From the NCBI RefSeq assembly GCF_026625765.1, contig NZ_CP113062.1, forward strand, positions 1,612,001-1,676,000: DNA of 64,000 nucleotides, written 5' to 3'. A program made the position numbers and the translations under genes. The notes below the pieces were generated by a model. The model was not told the origin of the DNA and did no database searches. It saw only the letters and a program-made list of their open reading frames with translations. Numbering within the stretch: position 1 is the stretch's first letter; every line of letters starts with the position of its first letter. Origin of the DNA: Frigoribacterium sp. SL97. Its GTDB lineage: Bacteria > Actinomycetota > Actinomycetes > Actinomycetales > Microbacteriaceae. Below are positions 33,954-41,942 of the stretch, piece after piece.

Positions 33954-34880
33954 CTAGCGCCCGCCTGCCCAGTGCGTCGGCCGCGCGAAGCCCTCGGGCA
34001 GGCGCGTCGCCCCATCGCCCCGGGCGCTGTTCACCTGCATCTGCGTCAGGTAGATCGCCCCCGACAGGTCCGCCCCACCGAGCTCGGCGTCGCGCAGATC
34101 GACACCGAGTAGATCGCACCGGCCGAGATCGGCCCCGCGCAGGTCCGCCGCGATCGCGATGCTGCCGCGGAGCGTCCGACCCCGCAGATCCGCCCCGGCC
34201 AGAGCCGCACCCATCAGGTCGCTCCCCGGCTCGAGCCTCGGCCCCTTGTCCCTCGACCGCCGAGGAGGCGCGGGCACGGACGCCCGGGCGACCTCGCTCG
34301 CCTGCACCAACAGCGGGCGCGCCGCGTCGTACTCGGCGTCGACGTCGAGGGCGGCGAGCTCGTCGGGGGAGCCGTCGGTCAGGCGCCGGACGTGCTCGAA
34401 GGCGGCGAGCCACGGGGTCGGGTCTGGGGTGGTGGCGGTGCGGCGGCGGCCGTGCTCGGCCGCCTGTGCGCGCTCGCCTTCGCGTGCGCGCTCGCGCTCG
34501 ACCAGCGTGATCGCCTCGTCGAGGTACCAGAGCAGCTCGTGCAGCCGCCTCACGAGCGGGAACGTCGAGAACATCGCCTCACGCGTCGCGGGGTCGTCAC
34601 GCCACGATCGCCCGGCGAACGTCTGCCGGCTGACCTTCTGCCCCGCCCCGAAACAGTCGAACACCGTGCAGCCCTTGAACCCACGCTCACGCAACTGCGG
34701 GTGGATGCGGCAGCCGTCGTGCTCGTCGAGGTTCGTGCACGGGTCGCCGGCCGGCTTGTCGAACGGGAAGTCGGCGCTCTTCGTGAACGCCAGCGCGACG
34801 CAGCAGAGGCCGAAGCAGTTGGCGCAGTCGGCTCCGAGGTCGGCGCGGCGGCCCAGCTCGATCCGGGTGCGGGTGCTCAT
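33954..34880 (-). CDS. Cys-rich protein with C-terminal pentapeptide repeats
   Basis: A 308-residue protein. The N terminus carries a CxxC-x3-CC cluster (DCANCFGLCC) and two further Cys pairs, suggesting a metal site of the YkgJ type. A charged middle follows. Residues about 220-290 are pentapeptide repeats (ADLRG, ADLGR, VDLRD, ADLSG), which fold as a right-handed beta-helix. A full copy of the dispersed repeat sits in the linker (34260-34275). ATG 34880 is chosen; a TTG at 34889 would overlap the -10 box. Function unknown. Confidence 0.8.
   Translation of the reverse strand: MSTRTRIELGRRADLGADCANCFGLCCVALAFTKSADFPFDKPAGDPCTNLDEHDGCRIHPQLRERGFKGCTVFDCFGAGQKVSRQTFAGRSWRDDPATREAMFSTFPLVRRLHELLWYLDEAITLVERERAREGERAQAAEHGRRRTATTPDPTPWLAAFEHVRRLTDGSPDELAALDVDAEYDAARPLLVQASEVARASVPAPPRRSRDKGPRLEPGSDLMGAALAGADLRGRTLRGSIAIAADLRGADLGRCDLLGVDLRDAELGGADLSGAIYLTQMQVNSARGDGATRLPEGFARPTHWAGGR
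34260..34275 (+). repeat. Dispersed motif copy in the pentapeptide-repeat gene
   Basis: CCGAGGAGGCGCGGGC, encoding part of the linker before the pentapeptide repeats. Confidence 0.65.
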
Positions 34881-34888
34881 CGCGGGCA

Positions 34889-34894
34889 AGGCTA
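34889..34894 (-). promoter_or_regulatory. Putative -10 box TAGCCT
   Basis: 8 nt before ATG 34880 on the minus strand. Confidence 0.4.
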
Positions 34895-34932
34895 GCGGGC
34901 GTCACGTCCGGGGGTGGTGGAACAGGGGTGGC

Positions 34933-35457
34933 TCACTTGTCCCACACCGGGGCCGCAGGGAGGCCACGAGCCGTCCGCTCGTCGGTGACGAGGTCGGCGA
35001 TCAGATCCGTCTTGGCGGCTGTGTAGGCGCGTCCGTCGGCGAGGCCGGCCAGCGCCTCCTTGAGGGTCGCGTAGCGCCGTCGCGCGACCGGGTCGCGCAG
35101 CAGGCGGTCGCGGAACAGCCGCTGGTGGCAGTCGTCCCACTGGTCGGGGCGGAAGACGTGGAGGATGTGCGTGCGTCGCGCTCCGTCCAGCCGGACGTAG
35201 ACCGCGTGGGTCTTCGGGCCCGCTGCGTGTCGTTCGTAGCCGAGGTCTACCAGGTCGGCGCCCAGGGCGAACGAGTCGGTGCCGGGAGACGTCCGGGCGG
35301 CGACGTCGATGATCGGCTTCGCGAGGAGGCCGGGGACGGCCGTGCTGCCGATGTGCTCGACGGCGTCGACCCGGGTGCCGAGGGCGACCGCGAGACGCTC
35401 GGCCTCACGGCGGTAGTCGTCGGCCCAGGTGGGGGAGTGCGGCTGCAGATCGACCAT
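34933..35457 (-). CDS. GrpB family (UPF0157) nucleotidyltransferase-like protein
   Basis: A 174-residue protein with the GrpB signature EHIGSTAVPGLLAKPIIDV (nucleotidyltransferase GS and D.D motifs) and HILHVFRP. Substrate unknown; members are often fused to CoaE kinases. ATG 35457 is preceded by a TACGAT -10 box at 7 nt, supporting this start over the GTG at 35481. Confidence 0.85.
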   Translation of the reverse strand: MVDLQPHSPTWADDYRREAERLAVALGTRVDAVEHIGSTAVPGLLAKPIIDVAARTSPGTDSFALGADLVDLGYERHAAGPKTHAVYVRLDGARRTHILHVFRPDQWDDCHQRLFRDRLLRDPVARRRYATLKEALAGLADGRAYTAAKTDLIADLVTDERTARGLPAAPVWDK

Positions 35458-35464
35458 CGGGGCG

Positions 35465-35470
35465 ATCGTA
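35465..35470 (-). promoter_or_regulatory. Putative -10 box TACGAT (leaderless)
   Basis: 7 nt before ATG 35457 on the minus strand. Confidence 0.4.
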
Positions 35471-35497
35471 CGGGGTGTCACTCTCGGCGGGTCGGGG

Positions 35498-35555
35498 TCG
35501 AGTGGTCCTGGATCGTCGTTCTCGGGGAGGGGAAGGACGATACGGGACCATTCGA
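35498..35555. repeat. TCGAGTGG hairpin family, diverged copy
   Basis: Left arm TCGAGTGGTCCTGGATCGTC and a right arm ending GGGACCATTCGA, with about four mismatches, in the gap between the GrpB-type gene and the GNAT gene. Confidence 0.7.
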
Positions 35556-35578
35556 TGACCGGTGGGGCGAGCGTGGAC

Positions 35579-35593
35579 CGACCCGCGCCTCCT
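35579..35593 (-). repeat. Dispersed motif copy on the GNAT stop codon
   Basis: CGACCCGCGCCTCCT; its end provides two bases of the minus-strand TAG stop of the GNAT gene. Confidence 0.7.
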
Positions 35594-36086
35594 AGGGGGT
35601 GGGCGGGCGGAGGTCGTCGAGGGGGCGTGACCAGGCGACCTCGCGGGCGAGTTGGCCGGAGGCGCGGAAGAGCTGCACCTGGTGCGTGTCGGGGAGGGCC
35701 GCGGCGAGGGCGTCGCGGTCGGCGGGGGCGAAGCCGAGCGTCTGCCAGAACGGTCCGGAGCGGCGGGAGAAGAGCCAGGCGTGGCGGGCTCCGTGCGTGG
35801 CGGCGTCGGCCAGGGCGTGGCGGGCGAGCCGGGAGCCCGCGCCGCGCGCGCGGGCGGCGGGGGCGACGGCGACGCTGCGGATGAGGGCGTGCTCGCCGTC
35901 GGCGCTGAGCTCGTAGCCGGTGCTGCCGACGACGGTGCCGGTGGCGTCGCGGTCGACCCAGAGCCGGAGGCGCGGCGAGGGGGAGTCGAGACCGGCGAGC
36001 GTGAGGTCGGCGGCGGCGAGGAAGGCGCGGAGGTCGGCTCGGGCGTCGGCATCGGCATCGGTCGGGGCGATGGGGACGAGGGGCAT
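35592..36086 (-). CDS. GNAT family N-acetyltransferase
   Basis: A 164-residue acetyltransferase with the acetyl-CoA loop VAVAPAARARGAGSRLA (R/Q-x-x-G-x-G/A) and LFSRRSGPFWQTLGF near the C terminus, a pattern shared with ArsN-type GNATs. The substrate is unknown. The start is ATG 36086 (MPLVPIAP); a longer frame runs back into the hairpin at 36125 and is less likely. Confidence 0.82.
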   Translation of the reverse strand: MPLVPIAPTDADADARADLRAFLAAADLTLAGLDSPSPRLRLWVDRDATGTVVGSTGYELSADGEHALIRSVAVAPAARARGAGSRLARHALADAATHGARHAWLFSRRSGPFWQTLGFAPADRDALAAALPDTHQVQLFRASGQLAREVAWSRPLDDLRPPTP

Positions 36087-36124
36087 GGGGCCATTCTTCC
36101 TGGGGCGCGTCGCGCTCGTCGGGC

Positions 36125-36182
36125 TCGAGTGGGCAGAAAGTGTCCTTCGGGGGCGGCGGAAGGACACTTTCTGCCCACTCGA
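36125..36182. repeat. TCGAGTGG hairpin family, perfect copy
   Basis: Arms of 24 bp (36125-36148 and 36159-36182) are exact reverse complements around a 10-nt GC loop. The arm begins TCGAGTGGGCAGAAAG and ends TGTCCTTC. It lies in the gap between divergent genes. Confidence 0.92.
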
Positions 36183-36251
36183 TGATGCCGGGGTGGGTTA
36201 CGGCGGCTCAGAACGGGCCGCGCGGGGGAGTCGCGTCCGGAGGCGCCGACC

Positions 36252-36257
36252 TAGCCT
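36252..36257 (+). promoter_or_regulatory. Putative -10 box TAGCCT (leaderless)
   Basis: Ends 6 nt before ATG 36264. Confidence 0.45.
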
Positions 36258-36263
36258 GGTGGG

Positions 36264-36614
36264 ATGCTCGTCGTCGTTCCGCTCATCGTGTTAGCCGGGT
36301 GCACCGTCGTCTTCTGGACGACGCTCGCCGCCGCCCGGGGACGGCTCGGCGTGAACCACCTCGCCGGCATCCGCTTCCGGCACGTGATGGCATCGCCCGA
36401 GGCGTGGCGGGCCGGGCACCGGGCAGCACTCGTGCCGGTGACGGTGGGATGCGCGCTCGCCGTGGGGTCGATCGTGGTGCCGCTCGTCATGGGCCCGTCG
36501 GAGGACGCGATGGCCATCTGGGCGATCGGGAGCATGGTCGCGCTGCTGTTCGGCACGCTCGTCGGGGCGTGGCGGGCGGATCAGGCGGCCACAGACGTGC
36601 TCGGCTCGCCGTAG
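36264..36614 (+). CDS. SdpI-family-like small membrane protein
   Basis: A 116-residue protein with about three membrane segments (VVPLIVLAGCTVVFWTTLA, ALVPVTVGCALAVGSIVVP, AIWAIGSMVALLFGTLVG). The loop GIRFRHVMASPEAWRAGHRA matches the conserved SdpI loop (R.R.TM.S.EAW..GHR). SdpI confers immunity to a killing factor in Bacillus; the role here is unknown. Confidence 0.7.
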   Translation: MLVVVPLIVLAGCTVVFWTTLAAARGRLGVNHLAGIRFRHVMASPEAWRAGHRAALVPVTVGCALAVGSIVVPLVMGPSEDAMAIWAIGSMVALLFGTLVGAWRADQAATDVLGSP

Positions 36615-36664
36615 GCGCCCGTGACCCCGTGCTGGTGCTGGAGCCGCTGCTGCTGATCGGGTCG

Positions 36665-36722
36665 TCGAGTGGTCAGAAACTGTCCTTCCCGCGCGGCGGA
36701 AGGACAGTTTCTGACCACTCGA
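36665..36722. repeat. TCGAGTGG hairpin family, perfect copy
   Basis: Exact 25-bp arms (36665-36689 and 36698-36722) around an 8-nt loop, starting TCGAGTGGTCAGAAAC. It lies about 50 bp after the SdpI-like gene. Confidence 0.92.
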
Positions 36723-36814
36723 TCGAGCCCTCCGACCCGGGCGCGGGCTGACCTCCCCAACGGGGGCTCGTCTGCGCGTCACGTGTCGCCCTACCGTGTG
36801 GGCAAGGGGGAAAC

Positions 36815-37657
36815 ATGAGCGAGACCGTGGCGCGCGGAAGCGTGGCGATGACGTTGAAGGCCCGGCGGCCGGCCTACTCGGTGATGCAGGAGTGCCTGCG
36901 CGTCCAGGCCGAGGCGCCCGCACTGACCCGGCGGCAGCGCCTCTTCGGGCACACGCCCCTGAGCGCCGACGCCCAGAGTTGGTACCAGGGCGCCCTCGGT
37001 GAGATCGAGGTCGCGCGCGTGCTCGCCGAGCTCGGGCCCGAGTGGACCGTGCTGCACTCCGTCCCGGTCGGCTCGGGCGAGTCCGACATCGACCACGTCG
37101 TCATCGGGCCGACGGGCGTCTTCACCGTCAACACGAAGCACCACGCCGGCAAGAAGGTCTGGGTCGGCGGCGGCTTGGTGACGGTCGGCGGACACCGGAC
37201 CGACCACTCTCGCAACTCCCTTCACGAGGCGGCCCGCGCCTCCCGGTTGATGTCGAGGGCGGCCGACTTCGAGGTCGTCGTCACGCCCGTCATCGTGCTC
37301 GTGGGCGAGGCCTCGCTGTCCGTCGGCAAGAAGGCGCCGACGGTGCCGGTGGTCGTGGTTGCCCGCCTGCGCAAGTGGCTGATGAACGGGCCACGGGTGC
37401 ACTCACCCGAGGCGCTGGCCTACCTGGCCATGGTCGCCGAAGAACGCGGTACCTGGCACACGGAGGCGCTGGTGCTGACGGACACGCTCCGTCACGAACA
37501 CCGCTTCGAACGCCTGCGCCGCGACATCGACGACGCGGCTCGGCGGCGTCGGCGGTGGCGGGTGGGCACGGCGCTCGGCGTTCTCGGGACGAGCGGGGGA
37601 GTCGCGATCGCGGTGGTGGCGACGGTCACGAGCACGGTCGTCTCGACCTTCGGGTAG
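36815..37657 (+). CDS. NERD-domain protein with C-terminal membrane anchor
   Basis: A 280-residue protein. The NERD (nuclease-related) domain spans about 60-170: GALGEIEVARVLAEL, then DIDHVVIGPTGVFTVNTKHH with the Asp and Lys expected for a restriction-endonuclease-like core. A hydrophobic C-terminal segment (residues about 252-277) predicts a membrane anchor. Function of single-domain NERD proteins is largely unknown. Ribosome binding site AAGGGGGAAA precedes ATG 36815. Confidence 0.85.
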   Translation: MSETVARGSVAMTLKARRPAYSVMQECLRVQAEAPALTRRQRLFGHTPLSADAQSWYQGALGEIEVARVLAELGPEWTVLHSVPVGSGESDIDHVVIGPTGVFTVNTKHHAGKKVWVGGGLVTVGGHRTDHSRNSLHEAARASRLMSRAADFEVVVTPVIVLVGEASLSVGKKAPTVPVVVVARLRKWLMNGPRVHSPEALAYLAMVAEERGTWHTEALVLTDTLRHEHRFERLRRDIDDAARRRRRWRVGTALGVLGTSGGVAIAVVATVTSTVVSTFG

Positions 37658-37726
37658 GTGCCCTGCGCCGTGGGCCCTCAGCCGCGGGCCCTGAGGCCTT
37701 GGCCCAGAGACGGCAAGGCCGCCCGT

Positions 37727-37752
37727 GGTGATCCGGTACGTACCGGATCACC
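37727..37752. terminator. 26-bp perfect palindrome between convergent genes
   Basis: GGTGATCCGGTAC followed directly by its exact reverse complement. Outer arms GGCCGCCCGTGGTG (from 37718) and a near complement at about 37768-37783 extend the symmetry. It overlaps the stop of the minus-strand gene, so a bidirectional terminator is likely; a protein-binding site is possible. Confidence 0.6.
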
Positions 37753-38029
37753 GCACGAGCGATGACACCACGCGGGCGGCCGCCGCGGTCACGGCGGCAA
37801 GAGCTGCGGCGATCAGTGCGAACGCCGACCAGACGGCGAGGTCGGCGTGCTGCAGGTGCAGGCCGACGAGGAACGCGGCGAGCGCGACCACGGCGACGGC
37901 TGCCCAGACCGCCAGAGCGCGGGCACTCCACCGGCGCGCCCGGGTCGTCGTTCCGCCCCCTGCCGACCAGGCCACTGCGAGAGCGGCCACGGTGAACAAT
38001 GCGGGGATGAGGGCGACGAGGTTGATCAC
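37748..38029 (-). CDS. Small membrane protein
   Basis: A 93-residue, GTG-started protein with three hydrophobic segments and few charged residues. No family recognised. First of three adjacent small membrane proteins on this strand. Confidence 0.55.
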   Translation of the reverse strand: MINLVALIPALFTVAALAVAWSAGGGTTTRARRWSARALAVWAAVAVVALAAFLVGLHLQHADLAVWSAFALIAAALAAVTAAAARVVSSLVR

Positions 38030-38057
38030 GGGAATCCGATCAGGAGGGTCGAGGCGG

Positions 38058-38336
38058 TCAGTCGACGAACATCCACCGCACGAGAACGATGAGCCCGAGC
38101 ACGAGCGCCGTCGGCAGGGCGATGACTGAGAGCCCCCACAGCAGGCCGCCGACGGTCAGCATGATCGTGAACCAGTCGATCGCCGGGGCGGTGGAATAGC
38201 GGGCGGCACCGCTCATGCCGGGCGCCACCTCGTTGATCACCATCAACCCGACGGCGGCGGCGACGCCCACGATGCCGAAGACGAGGGCGAGACGGCCGAG
38301 GCGGCGACGACGCCTGGCGGGAGACGAAGCATCCAT
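38058..38336 (-). CDS. Small membrane protein
   Basis: A 92-residue protein with an Arg-rich N terminus (RRRRRLGRLALVFGIVGV) and about three membrane segments. A TAGCCT -10 box lies 6 nt before the ATG. It may be distantly related to the next gene: both have an N-terminal LGR-ALxFG segment. Confidence 0.6.
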   Translation of the reverse strand: MDASSPARRRRRLGRLALVFGIVGVAAAVGLMVINEVAPGMSGAARYSTAPAIDWFTIMLTVGGLLWGLSVIALPTALVLGLIVLVRWMFVD

Positions 38337-38342
38337 CTGCTG

Positions 38343-38348
38343 AGGCTA
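38343..38348 (-). promoter_or_regulatory. Putative -10 box TAGCCT (leaderless)
   Basis: 6 nt before ATG 38336 on the minus strand. Confidence 0.45.
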
Positions 38349-38381
38349 GGTGCTCGTTCGTGGCTCCACCAGACCGGACGA

Positions 38382-38693
38382 TCAGGAGGCGCGACCACCG
38401 CGGCCGGGACGCGCACTGACCAGCCGGTGCACGAGCGTCACCACCAGCAGCGCGACCGCGAACCCGATCGAGAGGACCGCGATGAGCAGCAACGGTCCGC
38501 CAATCGTCTGCACCACGTCGAACCCCTCGAAGCCGTCCGCCGACGAGACCACGACGTACCTGACCGGAGCGGACGGACGGGTGAACGTCCACCATTTGAA
38601 GGCCGTATCCGAGAGGAAGGCGAACACCCCGAGAAGCCCGAAGGCGAGAGCGGGTCGCCCCAGCGCGAGGCGGGGCGTGGTCGGGGTGGCCAT
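38382..38693 (-). CDS. Small membrane protein
   Basis: A 103-residue protein with membrane segments PALAFGLLGVFAFLSD and GPLLLIAVLSIGFAVALLVV. No known family. A leaderless-type TAGTCT box lies 6 nt upstream. The C terminus is a short RGGRAS tail partly encoded by an AGGAGGCGCG repeat core (38384-38393). Confidence 0.6.
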   Translation of the reverse strand: MATPTTPRLALGRPALAFGLLGVFAFLSDTAFKWWTFTRPSAPVRYVVVSSADGFEGFDVVQTIGGPLLLIAVLSIGFAVALLVVTLVHRLVSARPGRGGRAS

Positions 38694-38699
38694 GAGCCG

Positions 38700-38705
38700 A
38701 GACTA
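38700..38705 (-). promoter_or_regulatory. Putative -10 box TAGTCT (leaderless)
   Basis: 6 nt before ATG 38693 on the minus strand. Confidence 0.45.
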
Positions 38706-38776
38706 GGGCGCGGCTCGGCTCCGGACGGAGTCCCGCTTCGAGGGGCACGCCGGTCCTCCGGGCCGACCGAACCGGG

Positions 38777-38832
38777 CGAGTGGGCAGAAGATGCTGCCCG
38801 GCGGTCCTCGACGAGCAGGTTCTGCCCACTCG
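38777..38832. repeat. TCGAGTGG hairpin family, copy with diverged centre
   Basis: Outer arms CGAGTGGGCAGAA and TTCTGCCCACTCG are perfect. The inner part is altered compared with the copies at 36125 and 61110. Confidence 0.8.
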
Positions 38833-38864
38833 AGCCGTCGCGAGGGTGACGGGCGCGGGCGGGC

Positions 38865-38880
38865 CGACCCGCGCCTCCTG
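38865..38880 (-). repeat. Dispersed motif copy
   Basis: CGACCCGCGCCTCCTG in the gap between the two hairpins. Confidence 0.65.
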
Positions 38881-38905
38881 CTCGGACGTCGCCTCGGCGA
38901 GTCGA

Positions 38906-38962
38906 TCGAGTGGTCCGACAACGTTCTTCGTGGGGCGGGGGGGACGTTTGGGGACCACTCGA
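38906..38962. repeat. TCGAGTGG hairpin family, diverged copy
   Basis: TCGAGTGGTCCGACAACG pairs imperfectly with a right arm ending GGGGACCACTCGA. Confidence 0.75.
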
Positions 38963-38981
38963 CCGAGACGAGCGGGCGAAG

Positions 38982-38999
38982 CCGAGGAGGCGCGGGTCG
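38982..38999 (+). repeat. 18-bp dispersed motif, perfect copy
   Basis: CCGAGGAGGCGCGGGTCG, intergenic, 20 bp after the hairpin at 38906. Confidence 0.8.
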
Positions 39000-39167
39000 C
39001 GTCGGCGAGGCGCCCTCGTGTAACGAGTGGGTGAAGACTGCAGCCCGTGCACGCTGCCGCACGAGCACGACCGCATCCGCGGCGGGGCGCGGAGAACGGG
39101 GGCTGCGGGGGAGTCCCGAGCCGCGCCTCCGGGGCTCCGGCGAGCTGGCCGCCGCCGCGAACCTCCC

Positions 39168-39189
39168 TTATCGTTCACCCGAACGATAA
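39168..39189. promoter_or_regulatory. Operator candidate TTATCGTTC-ACCC-GAACGATAA
   Basis: A perfect 9-bp inverted repeat with 4-bp spacer, AT-rich against the background, 18 bp before ATG 39208 of the peptide transporter operon. That operon ends with a TetR-family gene, so this is the likely TetR site controlling the whole unit. Confidence 0.65.
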
Positions 39190-39207
39190 ACGGAAGGCCA
39201 TCCCCGC

Positions 39208-40872
39208 ATGACACCGATCGTCCCCGAACACCGACACGCGCTCCGCCCGGCGCGAGACGCCGGCAGCGGCACCGACAGCCGCGCAGACCGCAGCACCGGC
39301 CCGAGCCGCCGCACGGTCCTCGCCGGCGCCGCAGGGCTCGCCGGCCTCGGCCTGCTCACCCTCGCCGGCTGCACCCCCGCCCGCAGCACCCCGACCATCC
39401 CCGAGGCCGCCGCCACCGGCACCCCCGCCCGCGGCGGACGCCTGCGCATCGCGCGCCCGGCCGCCTCCGCCGCAGAGACCCTCGACTCCGCCAGCTCGCT
39501 CTCGGCCTACGAGTACCTCGGCGCCCTCTACAACCGGCTCGTCAAGCTCGACGACGCCGGCGTCACCGTGCCCGACCTCGCCGACGACTGGTCCGCCAAC
39601 GCCGACGGCACGAGCTGGACCTTCCGCCTGCGCGAAGGCGTCCGCTTCCACGACGGCCGCCGCTTCACCGCCGCCGACGCCATCTACTCGATCGAGCACA
39701 TCCTCGACCCCGACACCGCCTCACCCCAGGGCGAGGTGCTCGCCGCGATGATCGGCCCCGGCGGCATGACCGCCGTCGACCCGCTCACCCTGCGCTTCGA
39801 CCTGCTGACGCCGAACGCCGAGTTCCCCTCGCTGCTCACCGCGTACCAGTGCTACATCGTCCCCGAGGGCAGCGCCGACCCGAGCCAGGGCGGCGGCATC
39901 GGCCGCACGGGCATCGGCACCGGACCGTTCCGCCTGTCGAGCTTCGAGCCCGCGGGCACCGGCAGCGTCGAGGCCTTCGAGGACCACTTCGCCGGCCGCC
40001 CGGTGCTCGACGGCATCGACTTCTTCTCGATCCAGGACACCACCGCCCGCGTCAACGCCCTCCTCGCCGGCCAGATCGACCTGATCAGCCAGACCAACCT
40101 CGACTTCGCCACCGCCCAGGTCGTCAGCGCTTCGGCCGGCGCCACCGTCGCCCGCGCCCCCGACGCCCAGTGGTACACGATCCCGATGCTCGCCACGAGC
40201 GCCGAGTTCAGCGACCCGCTCGTCCGCCAGGCGATGAAGCTCGCCTACGACCCGCAGGCCATCGTCGCCACCGCCCTGCAGGGCACCGGCTCGCCCGGCT
40301 GGGACAACCCCGTGCCTCCCTCGCAGGCCGTCTGGCTCGACGACCAACGCGCCTACGACCCCGACCAGGCCCGCGCCCTGCTCAAGCAGGCCGGACGCGA
40401 GGGGCTGAAGACCGAGATCTACACCTCCAGCTACGAATCCGTCTTCACCCCGATGGCGGTCGCCTACCGCGACGCCGTCCGCGACGCGGGCATCGACCTG
40501 ACCGTCCGCAACGCCTCGTCGGACTCGTACTACACGCAGATCTGGATGCAGAAGCCGCTCATGGTCAGCTACTGGTTCACCGGTCGCCCGATCGACCAGC
40601 TGCTCAACCAGATCTTCCGCACCGGCTCGTCGTACAACGAGAGCGCCTGGTCGAACCCGACCTTCGACGGGCTGCTCGACGACGCCCGCGCCGAGATGGA
40701 CGACACGCGCCGCATGACGCTCTACCAGGATGCCCAGCGCATCGTCGTCGAGGACTCCGCCGACATGACCCCCATGTTCGGCGACCGCCTCGTCGGCCTG
40801 TCCCGGAACGTCCTGAACTACCGCGAGTTCGGCTTCGAGTTCGACTACCTGCAGATCGGACTCCGCGCATGA
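39208..40872 (+). CDS. Peptide/oligopeptide ABC transporter substrate-binding lipoprotein (family 5)
   Basis: A 554-residue protein. The N terminus has a Tat-like twin Arg (GPSRRTVLAGAAG) followed by lipobox LAGC (near residue 55). The mature protein shows the family-5 features LADDWSANADGTSWTFRLRE, GVRFHDGRRFTAADAIYSIE and an oligopeptide-binding C-terminal lobe. It delivers peptides or related molecules to the permeases encoded next. Ribosome binding site GGAAGG is upstream. First gene of a six-gene overlapping operon. Confidence 0.92.
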   Translation: MTPIVPEHRHALRPARDAGSGTDSRADRSTGPSRRTVLAGAAGLAGLGLLTLAGCTPARSTPTIPEAAATGTPARGGRLRIARPAASAAETLDSASSLSAYEYLGALYNRLVKLDDAGVTVPDLADDWSANADGTSWTFRLREGVRFHDGRRFTAADAIYSIEHILDPDTASPQGEVLAAMIGPGGMTAVDPLTLRFDLLTPNAEFPSLLTAYQCYIVPEGSADPSQGGGIGRTGIGTGPFRLSSFEPAGTGSVEAFEDHFAGRPVLDGIDFFSIQDTTARVNALLAGQIDLISQTNLDFATAQVVSASAGATVARAPDAQWYTIPMLATSAEFSDPLVRQAMKLAYDPQAIVATALQGTGSPGWDNPVPPSQAVWLDDQRAYDPDQARALLKQAGREGLKTEIYTSSYESVFTPMAVAYRDAVRDAGIDLTVRNASSDSYYTQIWMQKPLMVSYWFTGRPIDQLLNQIFRTGSSYNESAWSNPTFDGLLDDARAEMDDTRRMTLYQDAQRIVVEDSADMTPMFGDRLVGLSRNVLNYREFGFEFDYLQIGLRA

Positions 40873-41942
40873 GCCCCACACCGACCGCCAGCCGCCCGAG
40901 CACCGGCGGCCCGACCGCCGACGGCACGACCGCCAGCGGCCCGGGCGCCGGCGGCCCGCACCCCACGTCCGCGGTCGCCGCGACCCTGATCGTCGTCGCC
41001 CGCCGCGTCGGCACGGCCCTCCTCACCGTGCTGCTCGCCTCGTTCTTCGTGTTCTTCGCCGTGCAGGCCCTGCCCGGCGACGTCGCGCAGCAACTGCTCG
41101 GTCAGGACGCCACCCCCGACGCCGTCGCGGCCCTGCGCGAGACGCTCGGCCTCGACCAGAACGTCTGGGTCCGCTACGGCCAGTGGCTGCTCGGTGCGGC
41201 GCACGGCGACTTCGGCGTCTCGCTGGTCAGCGGCCTGCCGGTCGGTCCCGACCTGCTGATCGCCTTCCGCAACAGCATGCTGATCGCGCTGCCCGCCATG
41301 ATCGTCGGCGTCACCCTGTCGCTGACCCTCGGCGTCATCGCCGGCGTCCGCCGCGGACGCCCGAGCGACCACGCGATCTCGCTGATCAGCCTGGTCGTCA
41401 TGAGCGTGCCCGAGTTCATGGTCGCCACCGTGCTCGTGCTGCTGTTCGCCATCGCGCTGCCGATCTTCCCGGCGGTCGTCCTGCGTGGCCAGGACGCGAC
41501 GGTCGCCGAACTGCTGCCGAGCATCTGGCTGCCCGTCATCGTGCTGACCCTCGCCATGGCCGCCTACATCGTGCGGACGGCGCGCTCGTCGACGATCGAC
41601 GTGATGGCGAGCGAGTTCGTCACGACGGCCGAGCTCAAGGGCCTGTCGACGCGCCAGGTCGTCTGGCGTCACGCCGTGCCGAGCGCGCTGCTGCCGACGC
41701 TCAACGTCGTCGCTTTGAACGTCGCCTGGCTCCTCGGCGGCGTCGTGGTCGTCGAGAACGTCTTCAACTACCCGGGCATGGGCAAGCTCATGCTCGAGTC
41801 CGTCTTCAACCGCGACCTGCCGACGATCCAGGCGATCGCCGTCGTCAGCGCCCTCGTCTACGTGGTGTGCAACCTCGCCGCCGACCTCATCGCGCTGGCC
41901 CTCGACCCGAGGCTGCGCACCCGACGGAAGGCCCGCTCATGA
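40869..41942 (+). CDS. Peptide ABC transporter permease (DppB type)
   Basis: A 357-residue protein with a low-complexity N terminus of about 40 residues, six membrane segments and the EAA-type loop AELKGLSTRQVVWRHAVPSA. The extracytoplasmic region LPGDVAQQLLGQDATPDAVA is typical of DppB/OppB. ATG 40869 overlaps the upstream stop (ATGA). Confidence 0.92.
   Translation: MSPTPTASRPSTGGPTADGTTASGPGAGGPHPTSAVAATLIVVARRVGTALLTVLLASFFVFFAVQALPGDVAQQLLGQDATPDAVAALRETLGLDQNVWVRYGQWLLGAAHGDFGVSLVSGLPVGPDLLIAFRNSMLIALPAMIVGVTLSLTLGVIAGVRRGRPSDHAISLISLVVMSVPEFMVATVLVLLFAIALPIFPAVVLRGQDATVAELLPSIWLPVIVLTLAMAAYIVRTARSSTIDVMASEFVTTAELKGLSTRQVVWRHAVPSALLPTLNVVALNVAWLLGGVVVVENVFNYPGMGKLMLESVFNRDLPTIQAIAVVSALVYVVCNLAADLIALALDPRLRTRRKARS

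Larger units (their letters stand above)
38694..39167. other. Intergenic region with two hairpin repeats and two dispersed motifs
   Basis: No gene is seen between the small membrane protein and the peptide transporter operon. The region carries the hairpins at 38777 and 38906 and motif copies at 38865 and 38982. Confidence 0.6.

Noticed and set aside
36087..36167. N-terminal extension of the GNAT gene to 36167
   Set aside because: It would translate one arm of the hairpin repeat; MPLVPIAP at 36086 gives the normal family start.
39027..41942. Very long plus-strand frame covering the peptide SBP region and running into the permease
   Set aside because: The 5' part is an out-of-frame shadow of the SBP gene (Arg/Pro-rich); the real permease starts at ATG 40869 by ATGA overlap.
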